From contig JAHOYT010000032.1 in NCBI GenBank assembly GCA_019038645.1, positions 1-59,915 on the forward strand: DNA of 59,915 nucleotides, written 5' to 3'. The stretch's first letter is position 1; each line of letters begins with the position of its first letter. A program made the position numbers and the translations under genes. The notes beneath the pieces are model-generated. The model ran no database searches and had not been told where the DNA came from. It worked only from the letters and a program-made list of their open reading frames with translations. The DNA comes from Bacteroidales bacterium. Lineage in GTDB: Bacteria; Bacteroidota; Bacteroidia; Bacteroidales; UBA12077. Below are positions 44,225-53,062 of this stretch, piece after piece.

Positions 44225-46222
44225 ATGTTAATTAAATTATACAGAAAAATAAAAGGTTATTATATGCGAAAGACTACCATTTTTAAGCAACTTATTTTAA
44301 ATGTAGTAATACCGGCTGTATCAGCTTTGCTTATTTTAGGTGCATTTAATTACACTCAAACAAAATCTATTTTAATAGAATCGAGTGATACTAAAAATAA
44401 AATAATTTCTGAAGAAGTTATTGATATAATGGAAATTCAGGATGTTGCTCTGGAGATTATTGAGCAATATTTAAATCCGATTATGGAGTCGTATAGTAAT
44501 GAGTTGGTTCATAACTATTTTAAAAATACGGACAATATCGAATTTTCAGATTTGAATGAAATTCGTGAAGAACTGGGAATGGACCCTGAAATGGAGGATA
44601 TTTATATAATAAACAAAGAAGGAATAGTTGTAAATTCTACATTTGAAGCCGACCTTGGGCTTAATTTATTTTTGTTTGGTGAAGAACATAAACAAATGAT
44701 TCTGGGAATATTTAAGGAAGAAAAATTTGTATATGAAAAATTTACGGTAGAATCCAACACAAGACGATTAAAAAAATATACTTATCATCCTACCAGTGAT
44801 GGAAAATATATTGTTGAATTAGGAATTTATTCAAGACCAGCTGATGAATTAATTAATTCGATAAATAAAACTGTTAATGAATTATCTGATGTTATTGTAG
44901 ATTTATTTATTAACAAGGATAATCCTATTTCTTTGACTAAAGATATTGAGTTATCTCCTGATGAAATTAATTTAATGAAGGAACGGTTTGTTAACCAGGA
45001 TACATTACAAATTGCAAGAAAAGTTAATCGAAAGAAATTGGTTTACAACTATTCATATATACATAGAGCTAATACAGATTTATATAAAGGAGCTGTAATT
45101 AGAACTATTAGCGACCGGTCGAGAGAAGATATTGTGTTAAGAAATGAACTTATAAAATTCCTTTCGATTTTTGGTTTAGCTATTTTTATTGTCATAGTTC
45201 TATTATATAGAAAAACTAAAGTTATAACACATCCAATAAAAAAACTTGTCGATAAGGTTAATCGTGTTACCGATGGTCATTTAAATGAACGTGCAGATGT
45301 AGTAGGAAATAATGAAATTACTACACTTTCACAAAAATTTAACTCAATGATTGAAGAATTGGAGAGTTATTACAACGAATTAGAGCAAAAAGTAAAAGAT
45401 CGTACCGCTGAAGTGGTTCGCCAAAAAGAGGAAATTGAAATTAAGAATAAGCACATTACCGATAGTATTAGATATGCTAAACGAATTCAGAATGCAATTT
45501 TACCTCCCGATAAATATGTAAAAGAACTATTGCCTAATTCTTTTATTCTTTACAGACCAAAAGATATTGTAAGCGGAGATTTCTATTGGATGACTAAGAA
45601 AAGTAACCTTGTAATTTACGCAGCTGTTGATTGCACCGGACATGGTGTTCCTGGTGCATTTATGTCTATAGTTGGAAATAATCAGCTAAATTATGCCATT
45701 GATGTTAAAAAAGCACGTGATGCAAGCACAATCCTTGATCATCTTAACCGGGGTGTTGTTGACACTCTAAGAGAAAAAGGTAATGAGAGCGTTGGAATGA
45801 GTGGAGTTAAAGATGGTATGGATTTAGCTTTATGCGTAATTGATACCAAAAATATGAAACTTCAGTTTGCAGGTGCAAACAACCCATTATGTTTGGTGCG
45901 GGATGGAGAAATGATTCAGATAAAAGGGAACAAAATGGCTATAGGTGGTAATTTTGAAGATGAGCTGCCTAAGTTTACAAATCATGAAATGGATCTTCAA
46001 AAGGGTGATGTATTATATACTTTTTCAGATGGTTATCCTGATCAATTTGGAGGACAAGATGGACGAAAATTCATGGTTAAAAAATTCAGAGAATTATTAC
46101 TGGAAATACATAAAAACCCTATTGAAGAACAGAAACAAATTCTTAATGAAACTCTCGAAGAATGGAGAGGGAAGGAAGAACAAGTTGATGATATTATTGT
46201 AATTGGAGTGAAAATTGAATAA
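44225..46222 (+). CDS. Membrane HAMP-SpoIIE (PP2C-type) serine phosphatase
   Basis: The protein has 665 residues. An N-terminal helix (about 20-45) and a second at about 312-332 bracket an extracytoplasmic CACHE-like sensor (about 50-310). A HAMP domain (about 333-390) and coiled coil (ELEQKVKDRTAEVVRQKEE) lead into the SpoIIE phosphatase (about 430-665) with metal-binding SGDFYW, DCTGHGVPGAFMS, FSDGYPDQFGG and DDIIVIGVK. It should dephosphorylate a Ser/Thr-phosphorylated partner, as in anti-sigma-antagonist or partner-switching systems, in response to an outside signal. A second ATG at 44264 with an upstream AAAGG is an alternative start. It ends four bases before the TIR-like gene. Confidence 0.92.
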   Translation: MLIKLYRKIKGYYMRKTTIFKQLILNVVIPAVSALLILGAFNYTQTKSILIESSDTKNKIISEEVIDIMEIQDVALEIIEQYLNPIMESYSNELVHNYFKNTDNIEFSDLNEIREELGMDPEMEDIYIINKEGIVVNSTFEADLGLNLFLFGEEHKQMILGIFKEEKFVYEKFTVESNTRRLKKYTYHPTSDGKYIVELGIYSRPADELINSINKTVNELSDVIVDLFINKDNPISLTKDIELSPDEINLMKERFVNQDTLQIARKVNRKKLVYNYSYIHRANTDLYKGAVIRTISDRSREDIVLRNELIKFLSIFGLAIFIVIVLLYRKTKVITHPIKKLVDKVNRVTDGHLNERADVVGNNEITTLSQKFNSMIEELESYYNELEQKVKDRTAEVVRQKEEIEIKNKHITDSIRYAKRIQNAILPPDKYVKELLPNSFILYRPKDIVSGDFYWMTKKSNLVIYAAVDCTGHGVPGAFMSIVGNNQLNYAIDVKKARDASTILDHLNRGVVDTLREKGNESVGMSGVKDGMDLALCVIDTKNMKLQFAGANNPLCLVRDGEMIQIKGNKMAIGGNFEDELPKFTNHEMDLQKGDVLYTFSDGYPDQFGGQDGRKFMVKKFRELLLEIHKNPIEEQKQILNETLEEWRGKEEQVDDIIVIGVKIE

Positions 46223-46226
46223 AATC

Positions 46227-47627
46227 ATGACCGGAAAAGATCAAAATATTATTATTTATTTACCATTTAAGAAAATATCCTTAGATGAAAAAGATAATAA
46301 ATGGATAAATAAATTTCAAACAATTATCAAAATTGGTTTAAAGCAAATTATAAAATCAGAATTCAATCCGATTCTTGAGTTTAATGATAAAGCTATTAAT
46401 TTTTCTGATAAAAAATTTGCAGATACCGGAGTTATTATTCAGGTATTATTAAAAGCTGATTTTAATTCTGATGGGTTACTAAATGAAAAAAGCTTAACAA
46501 ATGAACTAAAAAACAAAAATATAATTAATATTTATTGCGACCCTGAAATTAATCAGATTGCCGGGCAGCGTATTTCTGTTAATTTATTTAATGAAGCGTC
46601 AGGAAAAAAATACGATTTATCAGGTAGTACCAATGAATTAATTGACAATGTTTGGCTTAAATTTTTGGATATTTCCTACAAAATCAGAAATATACTTTCA
46701 TCGGCCGGAAATGAAACAGTTAGTACAAACCAGAATATATATGTTGCTGAAACAAGCAGCGATCAAAATCATAATAGAGGAATCATTAATAGAGAACTGG
46801 AACATCTGGGATATAAAGTTTTGCCGGAAGATACCTTCCCGTCTGAACTTATTGCTTATAGCGATATGGTAAATGAAAATATTAAAAAATCTGTTCTCTC
46901 AATACATATCTTTGGAAATTTATATACTCCTGTTAATAAAAACCTGGAAATATCTGGCATTGAACTTCAAAATGATATCTTTATTGAAGTTGCTGAAGAG
47001 TTAAATAGTCAGGATAAAAATATTCATCGTCTGGTATGGATTCCACCTGATATTAATCCGAAATCTGAAAAGCAAAGACTATATATAGAAAGTTTTAAAC
47101 GAAATATTGAATTGCTTCGAAATACAGAAATAATTCAATCACCTGTTGAAGTTTTTAAAAATATTATAAAAAATAAGGTAACTGTTATAACAAGCAAGAA
47201 AACAGAAAAAGTTACTTTGGATAAAAGCCAGACCAATTCGGTGTATGTAGTAAGCAATAGTACTGAAACAAAGTATCTGGAAGATATAAGAAAAGAATTA
47301 ACAAAACATAATATATCGGTTTTGGAGACTGTTGAGCACAATAATAAAATTGATTTAATTCATGAACACTATAATAATCTGACAAATTGTGATGGAATAT
47401 TGATTTTATATACCAACATGAACAGGCAATGGTTTAACAGTAAACTTAGCGATATTTTAAAAGCTCCCGGATTTGGAAGAAAAAAGAAATTTAAGTCTAT
47501 ATCCACAATATTTTTGTCAGAAAATATCCCTGAATTTAATATTAAAATAAATGAGATGGATTTGATTAAAGCTAAAGGAGAAAATATAGAGAAAATATTG
47601 AATCCAATCATTGAAAAATTTAAATAA
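46227..47627 (+). CDS. Tandem TIR-like domain protein
   Basis: This 466-residue cytoplasmic protein has a poorly conserved N-terminal alpha/beta unit (about 1-165) and then two TIR-like Rossmannoid domains. Domain A (about 170-330) reads IYVAETSSDQNHNRGIINRE, LGYKVLPED, SVLSIHIFGNLY, then LVWIPPDINPKSEKQR. Domain B (about 338-466) reads VYVVSNSTETKYLEDIRKEL, CDGILILYTNMNRQW and the APGFGRKKK region. This order matches TIR-like proteins paired with nSTAND NTPases in cyanobacteria and Bacteroidota. No catalytic NADase glutamate can be confirmed. The ATG at 46227 is used, not the overlapping TTG. The stop is one base before the nSTAND ATG. Confidence 0.75.
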   Translation: MTGKDQNIIIYLPFKKISLDEKDNKWINKFQTIIKIGLKQIIKSEFNPILEFNDKAINFSDKKFADTGVIIQVLLKADFNSDGLLNEKSLTNELKNKNIINIYCDPEINQIAGQRISVNLFNEASGKKYDLSGSTNELIDNVWLKFLDISYKIRNILSSAGNETVSTNQNIYVAETSSDQNHNRGIINRELEHLGYKVLPEDTFPSELIAYSDMVNENIKKSVLSIHIFGNLYTPVNKNLEISGIELQNDIFIEVAEELNSQDKNIHRLVWIPPDINPKSEKQRLYIESFKRNIELLRNTEIIQSPVEVFKNIIKNKVTVITSKKTEKVTLDKSQTNSVYVVSNSTETKYLEDIRKELTKHNISVLETVEHNNKIDLIHEHYNNLTNCDGILILYTNMNRQWFNSKLSDILKAPGFGRKKKFKSISTIFLSENIPEFNIKINEMDLIKAKGENIEKILNPIIEKFK

Positions 47628-47628
47628 A

Positions 47629-50600
47629 ATGGCATCAGAAAGTAAATCAAACAATGGCACTAATATTTTTAATCCATTTCCCGGACTACGCCCGTTTAAA
47701 GTAGAAGAAAGTCATTTGTTTTTTGGCAGGGAAGGCCAAAGTGAAGAAATTCTGAAAAAATTATCAGAAAATCAGTTTGTTGCTGTAATCGGTGCTTCAG
47801 GAAGTGGTAAATCTTCATTAATTTATTGCGGTGTGGTTCCCGCATTGTACGGAGGTTTTATTGGAGAATCAAAAGCAAAATGGAACATTATTGCTTCGCG
47901 TCCTGGAAACTCCCCAATTGAAAACCTCGCTTCTGCAATATTAAATAATACAGAATCAACAGAAGAAAAAGAAGATTCAGTTATTAAGCAAAAAATAAAC
48001 TCCTCTATATTAAGAAGTAGTTCAAACGGATTGGTAGAACTTCTTGATCAGTCATTCGATTTTAAAGAAGATAATGTACTCGTTATTATTGACCAGTTTG
48101 AAGAATTATTTAGATATAAATCAAGTAAAAACGATCAGTCGACATACAATGAATCAGAAGCTTTTGTTAAGTTATTAGTAACTGCTAATCAGGCCTCAGA
48201 TGTCCCTGTTTATGTTGTTTTGACAATGAGATCTGATTTTATTGGAGAATGTTCACAATTTCATGAACTTACTGAATTGATAAATGATTCCAATTACCTT
48301 GTTCCTCAGATGACCAGAAATGATTTCAAAATGGCTGTTGAAGGACCTGTGGCTGTTGGTGGAGCAACAATTGAAACACAACTTATTCAGCAGTTATTAA
48401 ATGAAGTTGGTGATAATCCTGATCAGTTACCCATATTACAGCACTCACTAATGAGAACATGGGATTACTGGATGGAGCATTCAGACAGGGAACAACCCAT
48501 AACCATTAGTGATTATGATGCTATTGGCAGAATGGAAAAAGCGTTGTCTGAGCATGCTAACGAGGCGTATGATGAATTAAGTGAAAATGAAAAATGGATT
48601 TGCGAAAGTATGTTCAAAACTATTACTGAAAAAGGTAATGATAACAGAGGAATTCGCCATCCGACAAGCATTACGGATATCGCATCAATTTCTAAATCTG
48701 CTGTTGAAGAGGTTATTAATGTAATTGAACCATTCAGAGCAGCTGGAAGATCATTTATTTCTCCTTCATATGATATTGATTTAAGCGCAGAAAGCATTAT
48801 TGATTTATCACATGAAAGCCTAATGCGAATATGGAATAATCTAAAAATTTGGGTGGATGAAGAGTGGGATGCTGTACAAATGTATATGCGCTTATCTGAA
48901 GCATCGGAATTGTATCAGCTGGGAAGAACAGGTCTTTGGAGACCGCCCGATTTACAGCTTGCACTTAACTGGAGAAATAAACAAAAACCTACGCTTCCAT
49001 GGGCTAAGAGATATAACCCGGCATTTGAAAGAACAATTGTTTATTTAGAAACCAGCGACAAAGAATTTAAAGCTGAAGAAGAAAATAAAGTTAAATTACA
49101 GAAAAGACAATTACGCAGGTCAAAGATTTTTGCACTTGTACTTGGGTCAGCTGCTATTATTGCCATGGGATTAACGATTTACTCTCAGACACTAAAGGCA
49201 AAAGCTGTAAAACAAGAAAGGATTGCGACAGAACAAAGGTCATTAGCCGAAGAAAGTGCAGAAGAAGCAAGAAAGCAAACGGTAATCGCAAAAGAACAGG
49301 AAAAGGAAGCTCTTGATCAGAAAGAAGAGGCCGACAGACAAAGACAATTTGCAGTAGAAAAAGAACAAGAAGCAACACAAAATTTTGAAAGGGCTGAGCA
49401 ACAAACGCTGCTGGCAATTAAAAGGGAAAAAGAAGCGACAGAACAACGATCACTGGCTGAACAAAATGCTGAAGAAGCCAGAAAACAAACAACTGAAGCA
49501 GAAAAAGCCAGACAGGAAGCCTACAGAAGAAGAATGTTATCAATTGGTCAAAGTATGGCTGTTAAATCACAACAAATTTTTGATAATACTCAGCTCAAAG
49601 CTTTAGTTGCTTACCAGGCTTATCTGTTTAATGAAAAATATGACGGACCTAAGCATAACCCGGATATTTATCTTGGTTTATACTACGCTTTAAAAGGACT
49701 TAAAGGTCAATATTATAATGCTTTAAATGGCCATACCGGTTCGGTTAAAGCATTAGCTTTTGTTTCTGAATCAGATATAATGTATAGTACAGGTGGAGAT
49801 GGTGAAATATTAAAATGGGATATTAGTGATTTGCAAATTCCTTTCGAAAAAATTGTTGAAAATGAATTTGGACACAGAGCTATGGATATTACACCGGATG
49901 GTAAATGGTTAATATATGGAACTGATGAAGGGAAAATTAATTTATTGAATTTATCAAATAGTGTTGAAATGGATCAGGAATTATCTGGTCACACAACAAT
50001 GTTAAATGAAACAGATGTTGCATCAATAATAAGTGGTATTGCGGTTGCAAATAATAATAAGTATTTTATTTCATCAGGGAATGATAAACGAATATATCAA
50101 TGGGATTTAAAAACTCTTGAAAGTCAGGTTTTATTCGAAAGTGAATCTAAGATTAATTCAATAGATATATCTTCAGATTCCAAATTTGTTGCTGTTGGCT
50201 TACAAAACGGTGAAGTGCAAATTATTGATGCAGTTAGTAAGTCCTTAGTAAAATTAATTGAGAATAGTTCGAATACTGCAATTACTGCAGTTTCTTTTAA
50301 TCAAAAAGGAACCTGGCTGGTAACAGGAGATTCGAGAGGTGCTGTAATTGTTAGAAATACTGAAGGGTTTGAAGAAATTGATAACCTTGAAGGACACAAA
50401 TCGAAGATTTATGATATTGATTTCAGCCCCTCTGATAGTTTAATGGCCACGTCAAGTCTTGACGGAACAGTTAGAATGTGGGATTGTACAAATCTTAATA
50501 ATCAACCTGTTGAATTAAGAGATCATGAATCGTGGGTGCTTTCTATTGCTTTTAGCCCTGATGGTAAAAGGCTTGTAACCTCAAGTAATCAAAAAGACCG

Positions 50601-50745
50601 TTTGATAATTTGGTCAACAAGAGTAAAGTTTCTTGCACGTGATTTTAAAGGACGAATTACAAGAAATATGACCAATGAAGAATGGGAAACTTTTGTGGCA
50701 AAAGATGTTAAATATGAAAAAACTTTTTCTGAAATAGATAATTAA
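47629..50745 (+). CDS. nSTAND NTPase with transmembrane helix, coiled coil and WD40 propeller
   Basis: The protein has 1038 residues. It opens with NPFPGLRPFKVEESHLFFGR, the start of nSTAND1 domains. Walker A is GASGSGKSS (55-63), Walker B-type VLVIIDQFEELF (Asp155), with TMRSDF as sensor region. The helical STAND arm runs to about 490. A single transmembrane helix lies at about 499-520 (FALVLGSAAIIAMGLTIYS), then a Glu/Lys/Gln-rich coiled coil (about 525-635) with an internal duplication, then seven WD40 units (about 695-1015; examples GHTGSVKALAF, LDGTVRMWD). STAND proteins act as ligand-gated oligomerising switches. It directly follows the TIR-like gene (1-bp gap), a likely effector or adaptor. 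Confidence 0.93.
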   Translation: MASESKSNNGTNIFNPFPGLRPFKVEESHLFFGREGQSEEILKKLSENQFVAVIGASGSGKSSLIYCGVVPALYGGFIGESKAKWNIIASRPGNSPIENLASAILNNTESTEEKEDSVIKQKINSSILRSSSNGLVELLDQSFDFKEDNVLVIIDQFEELFRYKSSKNDQSTYNESEAFVKLLVTANQASDVPVYVVLTMRSDFIGECSQFHELTELINDSNYLVPQMTRNDFKMAVEGPVAVGGATIETQLIQQLLNEVGDNPDQLPILQHSLMRTWDYWMEHSDREQPITISDYDAIGRMEKALSEHANEAYDELSENEKWICESMFKTITEKGNDNRGIRHPTSITDIASISKSAVEEVINVIEPFRAAGRSFISPSYDIDLSAESIIDLSHESLMRIWNNLKIWVDEEWDAVQMYMRLSEASELYQLGRTGLWRPPDLQLALNWRNKQKPTLPWAKRYNPAFERTIVYLETSDKEFKAEEENKVKLQKRQLRRSKIFALVLGSAAIIAMGLTIYSQTLKAKAVKQERIATEQRSLAEESAEEARKQTVIAKEQEKEALDQKEEADRQRQFAVEKEQEATQNFERAEQQTLLAIKREKEATEQRSLAEQNAEEARKQTTEAEKARQEAYRRRMLSIGQSMAVKSQQIFDNTQLKALVAYQAYLFNEKYDGPKHNPDIYLGLYYALKGLKGQYYNALNGHTGSVKALAFVSESDIMYSTGGDGEILKWDISDLQIPFEKIVENEFGHRAMDITPDGKWLIYGTDEGKINLLNLSNSVEMDQELSGHTTMLNETDVASIISGIAVANNNKYFISSGNDKRIYQWDLKTLESQVLFESESKINSIDISSDSKFVAVGLQNGEVQIIDAVSKSLVKLIENSSNTAITAVSFNQKGTWLVTGDSRGAVIVRNTEGFEEIDNLEGHKSKIYDIDFSPSDSLMATSSLDGTVRMWDCTNLNNQPVELRDHESWVLSIAFSPDGKRLVTSSNQKDRLIIWSTRVKFLARDFKGRITRNMTNEEWETFVAKDVKYEKTFSEIDN
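49224..49491 (+). repeat. Direct repeat in the coiled-coil coding region
   Basis: Two copies of a ~56-bp unit (49224-49280 and 49436-49491) encode ATEQRSLAE...AEEARKQT twice, within a run of imperfect Gln/Glu/Ala-rich coiled-coil repeats. Confidence 0.8.
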
Positions 50746-50752
50746 AAATAAG

Positions 50753-51793
50753 ATGAATAGTATAAAAGTATATAGTATTATTAGTTTGCTGCTTTTGATT
50801 TCAATTTCAGTTTTCTCACAGCAAAGTGATTGTTCATTTAAACTTGAGGAAGCAGAAAGTGCATACGAATCGGGCATATTGGATTCTATACCTTCTTTAT
50901 TGAGGGATTGTACGAAGGAAGGCTTCGACGATGATGAACTTGCCAGAGCATATAAGTTACTTATATTAACTTATCTTTTTGAAGATTATCAGGATATGGC
51001 AGAATTTACAATGCTTAAGTTTCTGAAGAAATTTCCTGAATATGAACTAAAAGCAAATGATCAGGTTGAGTTTACTTACCTCTATAAATCTTATCAAACA
51101 GTTCCCGTTTATTCCATCGGGGTTATGGGCGGAATGAATTATTCATTTGTTAGAATTATTGACCCTTATTCTTTAGGTAGCTCAACTGATTATTCCGGAG
51201 ATTATTCAGTATCCGGCATGGGTTACCAGTTTGGACTGCAGTTTGAGAGATATATTAATGAAAAGATCAACATTGATTTGGGAGCATTTTTCGTAAATAG
51301 AAAATTTAATTATCAGATAACACAGCTGGATTTTACAACTATTGATTATGACGAAAGTCAGTCAGTTATTTCAGTACCTTTAACCGGCACATATGACTTT
51401 AGCTATAAATTTTTAAATCCGTATGTAAGAATTGGATTTGGTATCGATTATATAATAGGAGCTTCTTCAGGAATAAAAAGAATTATTGACGGAGGAACAC
51501 AAGAAGATATAACAGGCCCTGATCTTGATATCCTAAATGATAGAAATACCTTGAATTATGATGCTATTGTTGGCGGAGGATTAAAGCTTAAAACTAAAAA
51601 AGGGTATGGGTTACTTGATTTAAGGTACCACTTTGGTCTTAACAATATTGTTAATAGTGAAAGTCGTTATAGCGATGGCGAAAAAACCTTTTATTACAAC
51701 TACGCTGATGATAATTTTTCTTTGGATAACTTTTATATATCAGTTGGATATGTATTTTCATTCTATAAAACAAAAGAAAGCTTAAAAAAGTAG
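50753..51793 (+). CDS. Outer-membrane beta-barrel protein with N-terminal helical domain
   Basis: This 346-residue protein has a signal peptide (about 1-22, ending SVFSQ). Residues 25-115 form a helical TPR-like domain (CSFKLEEAESAYESGIL, ARAYKLLILTYLFEDY), ending VEFTYLYKSYQTVP. From about 120 to 346 there are repeated amphipathic strands (GVMGGMNYSF, YQFGLQFERYINEKINIDLG, ISVGYVFSFY), as in PorT/OMP_b-brl proteins. It is expected in the outer membrane with the helical domain in the periplasm. It follows the nSTAND gene after 7 bp and ends three bases before the lipoprotein gene. It may couple inner-membrane signalling to the surface. Confidence 0.82.
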   Translation: MNSIKVYSIISLLLLISISVFSQQSDCSFKLEEAESAYESGILDSIPSLLRDCTKEGFDDDELARAYKLLILTYLFEDYQDMAEFTMLKFLKKFPEYELKANDQVEFTYLYKSYQTVPVYSIGVMGGMNYSFVRIIDPYSLGSSTDYSGDYSVSGMGYQFGLQFERYINEKINIDLGAFFVNRKFNYQITQLDFTTIDYDESQSVISVPLTGTYDFSYKFLNPYVRIGFGIDYIIGASSGIKRIIDGGTQEDITGPDLDILNDRNTLNYDAIVGGGLKLKTKKGYGLLDLRYHFGLNNIVNSESRYSDGEKTFYYNYADDNFSLDNFYISVGYVFSFYKTKESLKK

Positions 51794-51796
51794 GGT

Positions 51797-53008
51797 ATGA
51801 AAAAAATAATGAATATGAATAAAACAAAATATATATTGGTTGTTTTGCTTACTTTAATAATATGGAGTTGCAACAACATCGATTTAACATCTGATCAGGA
51901 TAAATCATTCGTTAAATTTTACGGATCATGGAATTCTGATATTGGTGCAGATGTTAAAGAGTATGAAGATGGCTATCTTTTGCTGGCAACAGTAACCTCT
52001 GTTAATGAAAGTAATAAGGATATTGTACTTATTAAAACTGACAAATTTGGTAACACCATAAGTGTTGATACGGTAATGCATGGGGGCGGAAATAACAGTG
52101 CAGGAAAATTATTATTAACTGATGACGGCGGTTTCTTGTTGGTTGGAACTTATGTTGATACATTAAACAAGAATAAAGATATACTAATTAATAAATTCAG
52201 TTCAGGTTTAGTATCTGAATGGGAACAGACTATTGGATCTGTTGATAATAATGAACAAGGTATTTCGGTTAAAAAAGCATCAGATGGATATATAATTGTT
52301 GGAACTACTAACGCAAGTGATGCTGTAAATGGAAACCCACAAGGAAGATTAGATATTCTTATGGTTAAAATTAATGAAACAGGAGAAACAGAATGGACTA
52401 AAAATCATGGCGGCGACGGAGATGATGAGTCCAGTGAAATAATTGTTATTAATGGTGGGTATTTAATTGTAGGTACATCAGACAGTTTTAATGAGCCTGA
52501 TCAGTCGGCATTTAATATTATTATAATAAAAACAAACAATTCAGGTAATGAAACTGATAAAATGACATATGGAGGCTCATTTAATGATTATGGTCATTCT
52601 GTAATTCGATGCCCCGAAGGATATTTAATTGTAGGCTCCAATGAAAATATTTCAGGAGGTAACTCAGATGCATATGTTTTAAAAGTTGATGAAAATAACA
52701 TTCATACAATAGTTTGGAATAAGGCATTTGGAACAACTCTTAACGACAAAGCTTTTGATGTATTAAAAACACAAACTGGTTATATTGTTGTGGGCGAAAA
52801 AGAATTAACAAGCGGAAAAGCTGCATATTTTATAAATATCGATTTTGAAGGGAATTTAATTTACGAAAATGTGTGGGGTGGATACGATCAGGCAATGTAT
52901 TCCATTGAACAAACAATAGATGGTGGTTACATAATGACTGGCTCTTCAGGTATAGAAGGAAATGAGATGATATGCCTAATTAAGGTAAACTCTGATGGTG
53001 AATTATAA
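51797..53008 (+). CDS. Lipoprotein with repeated beta-propeller-like blades
   Basis: This 403-residue protein has a lipobox IIWSC (Cys about 25). The rest is built of repeated ~50-residue units of the form YLLLATV...DIVLIKTDKFGN, GYIIVGTTN...DILMVKIN and GYLIVGSNEN...DAYVLKVDE. They resemble the propeller-like repeats often seen in Bacteroidota surface proteins. It is probably attached to the outer membrane. The start at 51797 is three bases after the barrel gene stop; internal ATGs at 51809 and 51815 are alternatives. The neighbours suggest it belongs to the same envelope complex. Confidence 0.83.
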   Translation: MKKIMNMNKTKYILVVLLTLIIWSCNNIDLTSDQDKSFVKFYGSWNSDIGADVKEYEDGYLLLATVTSVNESNKDIVLIKTDKFGNTISVDTVMHGGGNNSAGKLLLTDDGGFLLVGTYVDTLNKNKDILINKFSSGLVSEWEQTIGSVDNNEQGISVKKASDGYIIVGTTNASDAVNGNPQGRLDILMVKINETGETEWTKNHGGDGDDESSEIIVINGGYLIVGTSDSFNEPDQSAFNIIIIKTNNSGNETDKMTYGGSFNDYGHSVIRCPEGYLIVGSNENISGGNSDAYVLKVDENNIHTIVWNKAFGTTLNDKAFDVLKTQTGYIVVGEKELTSGKAAYFINIDFEGNLIYENVWGGYDQAMYSIEQTIDGGYIMTGSSGIEGNEMICLIKVNSDGEL

Positions 53009-53062
53009 AGGATTATCTTTTGTATTCTGTATGGATTATAATGAAACGAAAATTATTGAGTT

